Positions 1-10,456 of a DNA stretch of 64,000 nt are shown piece after piece. The notes under the pieces were generated by a model, which worked only from the letters and a program-made list of their open reading frames with translations, was not told where the DNA came from and did no database searches. A program made the position numbers and the translations under genes. The stretch comes from CAVVFX01 sp963747535 (lineage in GTDB: Bacteria > Acidobacteriota > Terriglobia > Bryobacterales > Bryobacteraceae). Numbering within the stretch: position 1 is the stretch's first letter; the number at the start of each line of letters is the position of its first letter. The stretch is taken from NCBI GenBank assembly GCA_963747535.1, contig CAVVFX010000004.1, forward strand, positions 62,001 to 126,000, written 5' to 3'.

Positions 1-576
1 GTGGATGCCGTTCCGGCGGCCTCCGATTTCGTGCTCCACGGAGACGGACGGCTCACTGCGAGCGATGCGGCGTCGGTCGCGGTGACCGTAGAAGCGAAGC
101 ATCCCCTCTGGTTCGATGAGCCCTGCGCGTACTCGAACCTGGAGACATTACGCAAGATCTCGGACATGAGCGTCGTCCCTCTTGGGTTCGGGCGGGGAAT
201 TCACGACGTAGGCACGTTTCAGGAATTGTTGCGCGCAGGGCTGATCGATGTCGTCCGACCTGAGTTGGCCTTTTGGGGGATCAGCGGCGTCAAGCGGATC
301 GCAGCCCTCGCCGAGACCTACTATGTTGCGGTCGCGCCGCATCACGACGGAGGCCCGGTGGGGACCGCCGCAGCCATCCATCTCGCCGCGAGCATCCCCA
401 ACTTCTTCATGCAGCACGTGCCGGTCCCGGTAGCCGCGGAAGATCGTGCCATGCGTGCGGCCTGGTGTTCTCCGAATCCCGAAGCGGGACGCGACGGCTT
501 TCTGGCACTACCGCAAGGACCCGGTCTCGGCATCACTATCGACGAGTCCGCCCTGGAGAAATATCGTGAAGCGTAG
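1..576 (+). CDS. Enolase-superfamily (MR/MLE) protein, C-terminal part
   Basis: The frame is open at the left edge, so the GTG at base 1 is probably not the real start; the N-terminal capping domain lies outside the window. The visible 191 residues are the TIM-barrel half of a mandelate racemase/muconate lactonizing enzyme. FDEPC matches a metal-ligand strand and APHHDGG keeps the catalytic-type His near the barrel end. Compared by eye with the paralog immediately downstream, the third metal ligand segment (TGER there) reads GFGRG here, and the following Asp position is Glu. It may therefore be a divergent or inactive homolog. It overlaps the next gene by 11 bases, which suggests translational coupling. 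The family assignment is firm; the substrate is unknown. Confidence 0.8.
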   Translation: MDAVPAASDFVLHGDGRLTASDAASVAVTVEAKHPLWFDEPCAYSNLETLRKISDMSVVPLGFGRGIHDVGTFQELLRAGLIDVVRPELAFWGISGVKRIAALAETYYVAVAPHHDGGPVGTAAAIHLAASIPNFFMQHVPVPVAAEDRAMRAAWCSPNPEAGRDGFLALPQGPGLGITIDESALEKYREA

Positions 577-1885
577 AAACTTCCTTACGTTGGGCTCAGC
601 CGGAATCGGACTTGCCGCCACGGCCAAGCGGCACAGCATCGAAGCGGATAGCTGCGGCTGCGAGTTCGCGCAGGCGGCGCCTTTGCGGCCGGATCTTTTC
701 GCCGGCCTCCAGTCCGGGCTCAAGATTACGGGAGTCAAAGTCTTCGGCGTGTCCCTCACGCCTACTTCGGACCGGCCGTACGTTTTCGTCAGGCTCGAAA
801 CCAACCAGGGACTCGTGGGCTGGGGCGAGGGCACTCTCGAAGGCAAAGCCGGCGCGGTGATGGCCTGCGTGAATGACTTTCGCGACTTTCTCATCGGCGC
901 CGACCCGATGCAGGTAGAGCACATCTGGCAGTCCATGTACGTCCACTCGTTCTACCGTGCCGGTCCGGTAATCGGTTCCGCTATCTCAGGCATCGATCAG
1001 GCGCTGTGGGATATCCGCGGCAAGGCCCTGGGGATGCCCGTGTATAAGCTGCTGGGTGGCCCGTTTGACGCCCGCGGCGTGCGCGGCTATTACCACGCGG
1101 ACGGCTCCACGCGCGAGCAACTGATCGCCTTGCGCGAGACAGCGCGCGCACAAGGCGTGTCCTGCTTCAAGACCGGCATTCCCGGATACTACGAATGGAT
1201 CGAGCGCAGGCCGAAGATCGAAGCTGCCATCAAAAACATGCAGATGCAGCGGGAGGCGTTGGGACCCGATATCGACATCGCGGTCGACTTCCACGCCAAG
1301 ACCAGCCCCAGCGTGGCCTCGATTCTGGTTAAGGAAGTCGAACCGCTCAACCTGCTGTTCATCGAAGAACCCTGCCCGCCGGAGAACGCGCAGGCAATGG
1401 CGAAGATCGCGCGCCGTTCCTCTACGCCGATCGCAACTGGCGAACGGCTGATCGCATCCTACGGTTGCCGCGAACTGATCGAGATGGGCATTGTCGACAT
1501 TCTGCAGACCGACATCAACCATGTCGGTGGAATCAGTGGTCTGTGGAAAGTGGCTGCTACGGCCGCGGTTTCGGGGATTTCGATGGCGCCGCACGCCTGC
1601 GAGGGACCGATTGGCGGACTGGCAACCATTCACGTGGATTCCGCCATGCCGAACTTCCTGGTGCAGGAGGTCTGCAGTCAGGTGAAGCCTGGCCCGTCCG
1701 AAAAAGTGTGGGAAGAATGGTTCGGCTTTCCGGCGATGCGCATGGTCAACGGCCGTTTCCCGCTATCCGATAAACCCGGCCTCGGATTCGAACTGTCGGA
1801 AGCGAGTCTCGGAAAGTTTCCGTTCGGCGGCACGCGTCCCATGGCGCGCGTATTTCACGAGGATGGTTCAGTAGCCGAGTGGTGA
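566..1885 (+). CDS. Exported galactonate-dehydratase-like enolase-superfamily enzyme
   Basis: The product is a 439-residue MR/MLE-family enzyme expected to dehydrate an acid sugar, most like D-galactonate dehydratase. The GTG start at 566 is preferred because GGAGAA lies 5 bases upstream, it overlaps the previous stop, and it opens directly on a Tat-like signal (RRNFL). The N-terminal domain contains the SGIDQALWDIRGKALG signature. Barrel ligands visible are D241 and H243 in VDFH, E267/E268 in FIEEPC, E293 in TGER, and H343 in APHACEG, so the active site looks complete. Export of an acid-sugar dehydratase is unusual compared with cytoplasmic DgoD, but Tat-tagged sugar enzymes are common in this window. 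The exact substrate cannot be read from the sequence. Confidence 0.85.
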   Translation: MKRRNFLTLGSAGIGLAATAKRHSIEADSCGCEFAQAAPLRPDLFAGLQSGLKITGVKVFGVSLTPTSDRPYVFVRLETNQGLVGWGEGTLEGKAGAVMACVNDFRDFLIGADPMQVEHIWQSMYVHSFYRAGPVIGSAISGIDQALWDIRGKALGMPVYKLLGGPFDARGVRGYYHADGSTREQLIALRETARAQGVSCFKTGIPGYYEWIERRPKIEAAIKNMQMQREALGPDIDIAVDFHAKTSPSVASILVKEVEPLNLLFIEEPCPPENAQAMAKIARRSSTPIATGERLIASYGCRELIEMGIVDILQTDINHVGGISGLWKVAATAAVSGISMAPHACEGPIGGLATIHVDSAMPNFLVQEVCSQVKPGPSEKVWEEWFGFPAMRMVNGRFPLSDKPGLGFELSEASLGKFPFGGTRPMARVFHEDGSVAEW

Positions 1886-1907
1886 CTTGGTGCCTCGAGC
1901 CACCGTG

Positions 1908-1952
1908 GGGCAGACCGTCGCTTTTTGTGGTCTGCCCGGCTGCTCAGCAGCC
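1908..1952 (+). repeat. Dispersed double-hairpin repeat, family A, copy 1
   Basis: GGGCAGACC at 1908-1916 pairs with GGTCTGCCC at 1929-1937 around a T-rich loop. A second perfect palindrome (GGCTGCT-C-AGCAGCC, 1938-1952) follows directly. It lies between convergent genes, 22 bases after the dehydratase stop. The T-run is inside the loop and not after the stem, so it is not a typical intrinsic terminator. At least five related copies occur in the window. Confidence 0.8.
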
Positions 1953-1963
1953 GTAACTCAGAT

Positions 1964-3454
1964 TTAAGGCTTAGCCTTAGCTGGCGCCTGCTTGCGAATC
2001 TCGTCAAAATATCCCGAGACGTAAGGTTGCAGATCCACCGGAACTTCGTCGCGGCTCACATCCCCGCCAGCCGCCTCATGTTGCGCGACCCTCTGCGTGT
2101 AACCCGTCTTCAGCTGTTGCGACCCGGACTCCACTTCTACCGTCATTTCACCCGTCACGTTCGCCGAACGCTTGCCGATGACCTCGCTCAGCTTACCCAT
2201 GGCCTTCTCCTGCTGCGCGGCACGCAAATCCTTGCTGCCATCCTGACGGCCGATCCCGCTGCCCGGCTGTGCCGACGCATCGCGATCATTGCTCTTGCCG
2301 CCGCCCTTTCCTGGAGAATTCTGTGACGCTTCGCTGTCCCCCTGCTGCTGGCCGTCCTGGGAAGCCTCCGCAGTATCTTTGTCGCCATCCTGTTTGCCCT
2401 GCCCCGGCTGGCCTTTGTCGCTGGTTTGTGCGCCGTTCTGAGCCTGCGCCGACTGCGACGACTTCTGTCCGCCCGCCGCCGGTTGCGACTTGGACTTGGA
2501 CATCAGGTTATTGATCGCGTCCTTCAACTTCGAAAGCAGACTCGAATTCTCTCCCGCGCTGCCCGACTTCGCGTTTTGCTGCTCGCCCTGTTGCGGACCT
2601 TCCTGGCTGCCTATGGAATCCTCCGGATTTCCCTTGCCTGGAGCGGCATCGTCACCCGCGGTCGAGTCTTCCGGGTCCGAGGACTGATCGCCCGTCTTTC
2701 CCTGGACGGACGCTTCTTCGGACTTTTCGCCCGGAGGGTTCTTGGCTAGCGAGTTGTCGCTGTCGGGATCGCCAATCGTGTCCAGAGCGGAATCGGTGGC
2801 CGGGTCGAGATTGTTCGCCTGGATCTTCTCGCCAGGTTCCGGCACGGAGATGCCAAGCTGCTTCAGCAGGCTGGCCATGCGGCTTTCCGCCGGATGCTTG
2901 GACTTCTCAGCTGCGGGCGCAGGCGTCCATCCCAGCGCATCCATCACTACCGAAGTGAGCGGCGGCTTGAGGTCGAGATTGTGGGAGATCCCGTAGCGCA
3001 GCGCAAACAGGCTGGTGGCGACCAAAAACAACCCGGCCATGGCGTATGCCGCGCGCGGTACGGTGAACGGAAGCGCAGTCTCCAGGTCGACGTTCCGGGC
3101 CAGAGCCTCCGCCTGCGCCCGCTGACCGGCCGCAATCTCCGGTGCCGGCTGGGAGGTTCCTTTGCCCTGTTCGAAAATCCAGGCAGTCGACAGAGCGTCA
3201 AAAAGATTCGCTCGCCCGTCGATCAGAACGGCCACCCGGTAATAGGACGGCAGACGGCGAATCGTCCGGACCAGGCCCAGAATTACGCCGCATGCCACCA
3301 GCACCGCCAGAATCCTCCAGTCGAGGATCTGGGTCCCGGCCAGCAGCAGCAGAATCAACGCGCCGAGAACCAGGCTGACCGCGAACGTAAATTGCGCCGC
3401 CAGTTGGTTGTACAGCAGCCGCTGCCGGGCGTTCTCGAGAAGTTGGCGAATCAT
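1964..3454 (-). CDS. Membrane protein with long Gln/Ser/Gly-rich region (DUF4175-like N-terminus)
   Basis: The product has about 496 residues. Two membrane segments lie near residues 22-42 and 47-64, with a third near 137-157. A low-complexity region of more than 200 residues, rich in Q, S, G, D and K, follows and leads into a short ordered tail ending at QPYVSGYFDEIRK. The N-terminal arrangement of two helices, then a segment containing LFDALSTAW, resembles DUF4175-like proteins that sit near MoxR/DUF58 genes, but no such neighbours are seen here. The start is ATG at 3454; a TTG sits one codon upstream. The low-complexity part is probably extracytoplasmic. Function is unknown. Confidence 0.75.
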   Translation of the reverse strand: MIRQLLENARQRLLYNQLAAQFTFAVSLVLGALILLLLAGTQILDWRILAVLVACGVILGLVRTIRRLPSYYRVAVLIDGRANLFDALSTAWIFEQGKGTSQPAPEIAAGQRAQAEALARNVDLETALPFTVPRAAYAMAGLFLVATSLFALRYGISHNLDLKPPLTSVVMDALGWTPAPAAEKSKHPAESRMASLLKQLGISVPEPGEKIQANNLDPATDSALDTIGDPDSDNSLAKNPPGEKSEEASVQGKTGDQSSDPEDSTAGDDAAPGKGNPEDSIGSQEGPQQGEQQNAKSGSAGENSSLLSKLKDAINNLMSKSKSQPAAGGQKSSQSAQAQNGAQTSDKGQPGQGKQDGDKDTAEASQDGQQQGDSEASQNSPGKGGGKSNDRDASAQPGSGIGRQDGSKDLRAAQQEKAMGKLSEVIGKRSANVTGEMTVEVESGSQQLKTGYTQRVAQHEAAGGDVSRDEVPVDLQPYVSGYFDEIRKQAPAKAKP

Positions 3455-3565
3455 CAAACCACCAGTGACGGATTAAACAGCTACTCCAGTACAGCCTCAT
3501 CGTTTTAATAACCAATGTGGCGGTTCAAACTCTAACCTCCAGTGTAACCTTTCGGGTTGCCGTGG

Positions 3566-3608
3566 GGCGGACCATCGTTCTTTGTGGTCTGCCGGCCGCG
3601 GCTCAGCC
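3566..3608 (+). repeat. Dispersed double-hairpin repeat, family A, copy 2
   Basis: GGCGGACCA (3566-3574) pairs with TGGTCTGCC (3585-3593) with one G-T wobble around the conserved 10-nt loop TCGTTCTTTG. A second imperfect GC palindrome follows to 3608. Together with copy 3 it fills much of the 328-bp space between two leftward genes (3455-3785). Confidence 0.8.
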
Positions 3609-3634
3609 CCGGGTTGCCGTAGGGACCTGCTATA

Positions 3635-3689
3635 GGCAGACCATCGTTCTTTGCGGTCGGGGTCCCCTCTGGGTCGCTGCGGAGCAGCC
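3635..3689 (+). repeat. Dispersed double-hairpin repeat, family A, copy 3 (degenerate)
   Basis: The left arm GGCAGACCA and the loop TCGTTCTTTG are intact, but the right arm is decayed to CGGTCGGGG. A trailing CGCTGC...GCAGCC hairpin lies at 3675-3689. It sits in direct orientation 69 bases after copy 2, so this spacer holds a tandem pair. Confidence 0.7.
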
Positions 3690-3732
3690 TCTCTTGGCTG
3701 GTTGGGCGCTCAGCGAGAACTGTGCAGGGGAA

Positions 3733-3764
3733 CAAAAAAGGGCCGGGAGCGAAGCTCCTGGCCC
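3733..3764 (-). terminator. Rho-independent terminator of the sigma/TonB operon
   Basis: On the minus strand an 11-bp GC-rich stem with one wobble pair (arms 3754-3764 and 3740-3750) and a 3-base loop is followed by six T (3734-3739 as A on the plus strand). It lies 21 bases past the stop of the TonB-like gene. Confidence 0.8.
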
Positions 3765-3785
3765 GGCGGTAGGAAATTTTGATCT

Positions 3786-4862
3786 TCAAAGCAGCCGGAA
3801 ATTGACTTCCACAGTCGCGTACACCGGAACCGGCGAACCGTTCTTCTTTCCTGGCGAAAACTTCCACTTCTGGACCGCTTCGATAGCCTTTTCGTCCAGG
3901 CCCAGCCCGACGCCCTTCACCACTTTGATGTTCTTGGCCCGACCGTCCACATCGACCACCAGTTGCAGGAGCACCGTGCCGGAGTACTTGGCCTTGCGCG
4001 CTTCCTCGGAATACTCGGGATCAACCTTATAGATCACCGCAGGCTGGGACACACCGCCGCCGACGCGGAAGGCTCCGCCGCCGAATCCGCCGCCCGAACC
4101 CGGCCCTAAGCCCGCGCCATCACCGGAGCCGATACCACCACCACTGCCCGAGCCAATGCCGCCGCCCGAACCCGAACCGTTGGACGGAGGTCCGATTTTT
4201 GCCAATGGATTACCGATATTCGGCAGATTCACATTGGGAAGAATGGCGTCTGGAGGAGCGACGATCGTGGGCTCCATCACCAGCTTGGGATGTTCATTGA
4301 GAACCACCTCGGTCGGAGGTACGAACTGCTTCAGTGCGATTTTCGGCAGTTTGCCCTTCGCCTCCGGTATGGGCGACCGGTTCCCACCCCCGCCGCCGCC
4401 CTGCATCGCCTGCGGCTTCAGCGGTTCCAGGGCCGGCGCAATTAGGGTTACGGTATCCCTGACCTTCTGCTGCACCGTCTTGTTGAAGGAAACGGTGAAC
4501 AGGAGCAAAACCACGAAACTCTGCAGTCCGACCGAGTACAGCATCGACTTCCGGTCGGTTGCATACAGTCCCCAGATGTCCTTCACCGGGACCGGTTTCG
4601 AGGTGACTTCGAGAGGCGGGAGTTCCTCCGGATGAATCCTCTCCTGAATGTTTCTCCAGATTCCCACGAACCACGGCGGTTCCAGGTTTTCAGGGAGCAG
4701 ATGGTCGAGATGGTCGTCCGGCACACTCATGCTTTGCGCCTGGTTCATTTCCCGCAAACGTGCCAGCGCGCGAGTGCTGTCCGGCTCCCAATTGCCGGAC
4801 ACGTTCAGCGATGCGAGCCGCTCGTCGACCCACTGGCCCAGATTGTCTTCACTGTTCTCCAT
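3786..4862 (-). CDS. TonB-family energy transducer with glycine-rich linker
   Basis: The product has 358 residues. A cytoplasmic N-terminal segment of about 105 residues precedes a single membrane helix (about 108-126). A proline- and then glycine-rich periplasmic linker follows (strong GSGSGGG runs about 225-265), and then a C-terminal TonB domain (about 275-358) with YPEYSEEARK-like VDPEYSEEARKAKYSG and VQKWKFSP. TonB proteins couple inner-membrane proton motive force to outer-membrane receptors such as the one at 18.3 kb. The long soluble N-terminus before the helix is unusual for TonB and resembles anti-sigma proteins. The gene overlaps the upstream ECF sigma gene by 14 bases, with GAGGAG just ahead of its ATG, so a sigma-regulating role is possible. 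That role is inference. Confidence 0.8.
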   Translation of the reverse strand: MENSEDNLGQWVDERLASLNVSGNWEPDSTRALARLREMNQAQSMSVPDDHLDHLLPENLEPPWFVGIWRNIQERIHPEELPPLEVTSKPVPVKDIWGLYATDRKSMLYSVGLQSFVVLLLFTVSFNKTVQQKVRDTVTLIAPALEPLKPQAMQGGGGGGNRSPIPEAKGKLPKIALKQFVPPTEVVLNEHPKLVMEPTIVAPPDAILPNVNLPNIGNPLAKIGPPSNGSGSGGGIGSGSGGGIGSGDGAGLGPGSGGGFGGGAFRVGGGVSQPAVIYKVDPEYSEEARKAKYSGTVLLQLVVDVDGRAKNIKVVKGVGLGLDEKAIEAVQKWKFSPGKKNGSPVPVYATVEVNFRLL

Positions 4863-5400
4863 ATCTCCTCACGTATTCCTTTCGAAATGCCTGTTGGGCA
4901 CGGCTGATCAGGGTCCCGACGGATACCGGATTCACTTCCGCCGCCGAGGCCACCTGCGTATAGCTGAGACCGTTGCTGCGCAAGAGCAGCAACTCCGCAT
5001 CCCGTGGATCGAGCGCCGCGAGCACCAGTCGGACCTGCTCCCGTTCTTCGGCGGCCGCGTGAGCTTCTTCCGGAGTCGGGGAGCCTCTGCCATCGCTCGG
5101 CAAATATCCCGCCTGGCGCTCGTAGTAATTGCGCCGGGCGTTGCTCCGCAGTTCGTTTAACCCCAACCGTAGTGCGGTCCGGTAGACCCAGCCTCCGGCC
5201 TTCTCCCCCTGGGCTTGGGGAGTGCACCACAGCTTCCAAAATGCTTCGACGGCGAGATCCTCCGCGCTTGCCGGGTCGCCGACCAACCTGGCCACGGCGC
5301 GTGCAATCCGCTCGTAATGCGAACGAAAGAACGCATCGAAATCGTCCTTTAGATCCGAACTCGTATCCCTGTCCTCAACTGCTGCGTTGCGCGCATCCAC
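4849..5400 (-). CDS. ECF-type RNA polymerase sigma factor
   Basis: The 183-residue protein has sigma-70 region 2 at about residues 20-85 (DFDAFFRSHYERIARAV, then DLAVEAFWKLW) and region 4 at about 120-175 (LDPRDAELLLLRSNGLSYTQVA). These are the only domains, as in extracytoplasmic-function sigma factors. The start is GTG at 5400. Its stop overlaps the TonB-like gene, so the two are co-translated, and the partner may be its membrane anchor or regulator. The target promoters are not evident. Confidence 0.85.
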   Translation of the reverse strand: MDARNAAVEDRDTSSDLKDDFDAFFRSHYERIARAVARLVGDPASAEDLAVEAFWKLWCTPQAQGEKAGGWVYRTALRLGLNELRSNARRNYYERQAGYLPSDGRGSPTPEEAHAAAEEREQVRLVLAALDPRDAELLLLRSNGLSYTQVASAAEVNPVSVGTLISRAQQAFRKEYVRRYGEQ

Positions 5401-5456
5401 AACCTATCAACACCGCTCGACGGACATTTATGACACTCACGTTGCTTACCCTGTGT

Positions 5457-5474
5457 GACAGGCTTCAGTCTGTC
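5457..5474. repeat. Short palindromic repeat, family B (CTTCAG centre)
   Basis: The 18-bp near-palindrome GACAGGCTTCAGTCTGTC has one wobble pair. It overlaps the last codons of the aldo/keto reductase gene, and the TGA stop of that gene lies inside it. Related sequences occur at 31650 and 37640. Confidence 0.6.
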
Positions 5475-6220
5475 GAGTGGAACGTCAGAAAATTCTCCCT
5501 CAAATGCTCCTTTGACTTAGTCCCTGTCAAAACCACGCCCGTGAACGAGTACCCGACCACGAACCGAAAGGCATCCTCACGCGACACCGGCTTTTCTCCA
5601 TACAGCATGGAGCCCATGGCAAAAGGACGGTTCGTCGCGATCCACATACCCCGCGCCGACGCCCTCTTCACGCTCGCGGAAAACTTAGCATGGCAGCGAT
5701 TTAAAGGCAACTGGATGCACCCATACCGCTCCTCGCCGATCACCAGGTCCGCCGATTCCAGATCGCTGACACTCGCGCCGACCCGAGTGATCCCAAGCGA
5801 CGCCGCGTAATCCCAAGCTCGCTCGAGATCCGCACTGCGCAGTGCTTCCGGAGTAGTCTTGTGCAATTGCAAAATGTCGATGTGGCCGAGTTGGTCGAGA
5901 CTCCGCTCCAAACTTCGGCACAGCGCATCGTAGGAATGATCCACAAACGGCTCGTTTCGCTCCGCATCCCAATGCTCGCCGAACTTGGTCGCGACAGTCA
6001 ACTCGCTGCGCTGTTGCGAATCGAGTGAACCCAAAAAGATGCCGAGTCGCTCCTCAGCAACTCCATAAGATGGCGCCGAATCGAAGTAACGGATCCCGGT
6101 TAACCACGCGAATTCGAGAAGCTCGATGGCCTCGCGTTCCAGCGGAACCTCGGACGGAAGATGCCCCCAAGGCTTCCCCAACCCGATAATCCCCAAACCA
6201 AGCTGAATGTTAGCTGGCAC
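5465..6220 (-). CDS. Aldo/keto reductase
   Basis: The product has 251 residues, short for the roughly 300-residue AKR family. The NAD(P)H-dependent aldo/keto reductase catalytic tetrad is present: D47 and Y52 (FDSAPSYG), K79 (ATKFG) and H120 (LQLHK). The N-terminal GLGIIGLGKPWG strand and GVAEERLG helix are typical of the L-fucose/D-threo-aldose dehydrogenase branch. The start is GTG at 6220. The C-terminal end lies in a family B palindrome, so the present stop may have been supplied by that repeat. The substrate is not predictable; a sugar or aldehyde is likely. Confidence 0.85.
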   Translation of the reverse strand: MPANIQLGLGIIGLGKPWGHLPSEVPLEREAIELLEFAWLTGIRYFDSAPSYGVAEERLGIFLGSLDSQQRSELTVATKFGEHWDAERNEPFVDHSYDALCRSLERSLDQLGHIDILQLHKTTPEALRSADLERAWDYAASLGITRVGASVSDLESADLVIGEERYGCIQLPLNRCHAKFSASVKRASARGMWIATNRPFAMGSMLYGEKPVSREDAFRFVVGYSFTGVVLTGTKSKEHLRENFLTFHSTD

Positions 6221-6286
6221 TCAAGCACATTGTAGTGGAGCGGAGAGCCTCACGAAAGACGGACGACGGATAACGGACGACGGTCT

Positions 6287-7534
6287 CTACAACTTCTTCA
6301 ACCCGACCGCCTCCATCCCTCGCACCACCTCCGGCGCCGTCATCATCGCCTCCCAAACTGAGCCCGTGCGCGAGTTTTCCGCCATGATCAGCATGATTCC
6401 GAGATCGATGCCGATGACGTCGGGACTCCACCACTTCGCCTCCGGTTGAAACGCGTCGACGAACCCATAGCGCGTCCAGACATTGTTGCCGTATCGATCC
6501 AGCATGGTCTGCAGCACCTGGCCGCATTCCTCCGGCAGAAACACAATCGACCCTCCCGCGGCACACGGGACCAATGTCCCGTCCACCTGCCCCGGAAGTG
6601 AGCCCCAGGCCCGATAGCCGTGCCGCGAATCCGACGCCGTGACGCCCCACATGTTCGGTCCGTACCACGGGAACTTCGCCGACAGATCGATGCAGAACTG
6701 CCGGTGCGCCTCCGTTGCGCGCAGAGAATTCCGGTAGTAGTTGGCGTACCTGTCCCGCCGTCCGCGGAAATCGAGCCACGCATGCGAATACTGGTGCACA
6801 AACAACGGCGTAGTCGAATCGATGTAGATGAAGCCGTCGATGTCGCGCATGGGCCGTTTCCATGCGTCCCAGGACGACGCCGGGATCGGCGAATCCGCAC
6901 CGATCGCCAGCAGGTACATAGCCAGCGACTCGGAATAAGAATCCCATTGATAAGGTAGGAAGCCCGCCTCGGGAGTCCATCCGTGAGACAGCATGTCGGT
7001 GCCGTACAGCATCCACTTCCAGTCGACCCGATCAATGATCTGCGTCGCGATCCGTCTGATCGCATCGTCCGCCCAGAACTCGCGGCAATGTATCACGCCG
7101 CATAGCAGCCAGGCTGTATCGATTGACGACACTTCGGACTTCCATCGCCGCTGTCCGGTCCCGGCGTCGATAAAGTGGTAAAAGAACCCTTCCTCGTTGT
7201 CCGTCTCACCGGCGAGTTGCTCCAGCGCACGCTGCACCTGCGCCTTGGCCGATCGGCTGTCGATGTACCCGCGGTCTGCGCCGATGCACATGGCGCTGAG
7301 TCCGAAGCCCGTAGCCGCAATGCTCGCTACCCTTCTCGTCTCCTTACCCTGGACCCGCGCGCGGTCGAGGACCAGGCCGGTCTTTGGATCGGCCGTCTCC
7401 TGGAAGTAGAGACATGCCCGCCGCTCGACCTCGTCAAGCAATGAATCGTGCTGCGGCATAGCTTTGCCGCGTGGAGCTGCGGCCAGTGCTGCGCCGCCTG
7501 CCAGCAAGGAGGAAACGAATCGCCGGCGGGTCAT
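6287..7534 (-). CDS. Exported glycoamylase-like (PF10091/GH144-type) protein
   Basis: The product has 415 residues and a Tat-type signal (RRRFVSS then an alanine-rich segment). The mature part has the all-helical glycoamylase-like fold signature: FYHFID followed by SEVSSIDTAWLL, HGWTPEAGFLP, WDSYSESLAMYLLAIG, and near the end GSIVFLPEECGQVLQTML and DVIGIDLGIMLIMAEN. Family members cleave beta-glucans such as beta-1,2-glucan or related substrates in the periplasm. The gene faces the same way as its neighbours but has its own spacer downstream (6221-6286) containing a direct repeat of ACGGACGACGG. Substrate specificity is unknown. Confidence 0.8.
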   Translation of the reverse strand: MTRRRFVSSLLAGGAALAAAPRGKAMPQHDSLLDEVERRACLYFQETADPKTGLVLDRARVQGKETRRVASIAATGFGLSAMCIGADRGYIDSRSAKAQVQRALEQLAGETDNEEGFFYHFIDAGTGQRRWKSEVSSIDTAWLLCGVIHCREFWADDAIRRIATQIIDRVDWKWMLYGTDMLSHGWTPEAGFLPYQWDSYSESLAMYLLAIGADSPIPASSWDAWKRPMRDIDGFIYIDSTTPLFVHQYSHAWLDFRGRRDRYANYYRNSLRATEAHRQFCIDLSAKFPWYGPNMWGVTASDSRHGYRAWGSLPGQVDGTLVPCAAGGSIVFLPEECGQVLQTMLDRYGNNVWTRYGFVDAFQPEAKWWSPDVIGIDLGIMLIMAENSRTGSVWEAMMTAPEVVRGMEAVGLKKL

Positions 7535-7566
7535 CGTGACGTCGCGCGCCTTCGCCCCAAACCGTA

Positions 7567-7612
7567 GGGTAGACCATCGTTCTTTGTGGTCTGCCCAAAC
7601 TGCGCAGCAGCC
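7567..7612 (+). repeat. Dispersed double-hairpin repeat, family A, copy 4
   Basis: GGGTAGACCA (7567-7576) and TGGTCTGCCC (7587-7596) form a 10-bp stem with one T-G pair around the loop TCGTTCTTTG. The downstream CTGCGCAG palindrome reaches about 7612. It lies in the 147-bp gap between the FadB-like gene and the glycoamylase-like gene. Confidence 0.8.
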
Positions 7613-7681
7613 GCTTGGGTGCCCATCAAATCCGGCTTCAGTCTGTTCACTTTTGAGCCAACCCTTTGGGAATATTGGACC

Positions 7682-9748
<2,067 letters not shown>

Positions 9749-9749
9749 G

Positions 9750-10259
9750 TTACTTTTTCTCGCTGGACGGGGGCACTACGCCTTTCAGCCGTAGATACAC
9801 AGCCATGGTCCCGTAGGACTCGTTGTCATGAGTGGTGTTGTAGATCAGCACTCCCAGTCGCGTCATCTCGCGGTTTCCCCGCTTGACCATAGTGTGCGCA
9901 TTTTGATCGTTGGTGGACTCCCAGGCGGCGTCGCATACCGCGAACGAGTCCTTCAGCGCCGATATCAGCGCCGCCTTGTCCGTCAATTTCCCGGCGGTGC
10001 CGTGCTTCGCTTCACCCGCGGCCGAGGAGCAGATGCTCGTCTGCGCATCGGCAATATGCCCCATTAACTCGGCCCAGGTGCGTTCTTCCTTCGTAGCCTG
10101 GAAGCCATAGCCGTCGTCCGGCATCTTCCCGGCGCTCGCGAGGATGATATTCTTAATAGTCGTGTAGTTCGCTTTATTCTCGGTGATCATGGGGTTCTGC
10201 GCAGGCAGGATACCGGCGCACGCCAGCATGCCCGCGAAGATCAGAAAGTATCGGTTCAC
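9750..10259 (-). CDS. Exported DinB-family protein
   Basis: The 169-residue product has a Sec signal peptide (about 1-20, ending before QNPMI). The four-helix DinB/YfiT-like fold is suggested by RTWAELMGHIADAQ and YNTTHDNESYGTMAVYLRLKG, where His residues provide the usual metal site. Many secreted DinB-like proteins occur in Acidobacteriota; their enzymatic role is unknown. It is the first gene ahead of the FadB-like gene. Confidence 0.75.
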   Translation of the reverse strand: MNRYFLIFAGMLACAGILPAQNPMITENKANYTTIKNIILASAGKMPDDGYGFQATKEERTWAELMGHIADAQTSICSSAAGEAKHGTAGKLTDKAALISALKDSFAVCDAAWESTNDQNAHTMVKRGNREMTRLGVLIYNTTHDNESYGTMAVYLRLKGVVPPSSEKK

Positions 10260-10384
10260 GGCTGTTTCTCCTTAGTTGTCGGTCAGGACTCAGGTAGTAT
10301 CTTACCCCACGACGCGCGTCCCGGGTGTCCGGAACGGCCAAACTTCGCTCGCGGCGGCAAAGGCGCAAGTTTCGCAGACATTGG

Positions 10385-10406
10385 AGGAGCGGTACCCGCC
10401 GCTCCT
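10385..10406. other. Stem-loop in the intergenic region upstream of the receiver-HATPase gene
   Basis: AGGAGCGG and CCGCTCCT form a perfect 8-bp stem with a 6-base loop. It lies between divergent genes (10260-10456), 51 bases ahead of the predicted ATG. It could be a regulatory hairpin; no T-run follows. Confidence 0.45.
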
Positions 10407-10456
10407 TTGCTGATATCCTGAAAACTACCGTCAACGCGAACCTATTTACCCGGCCC

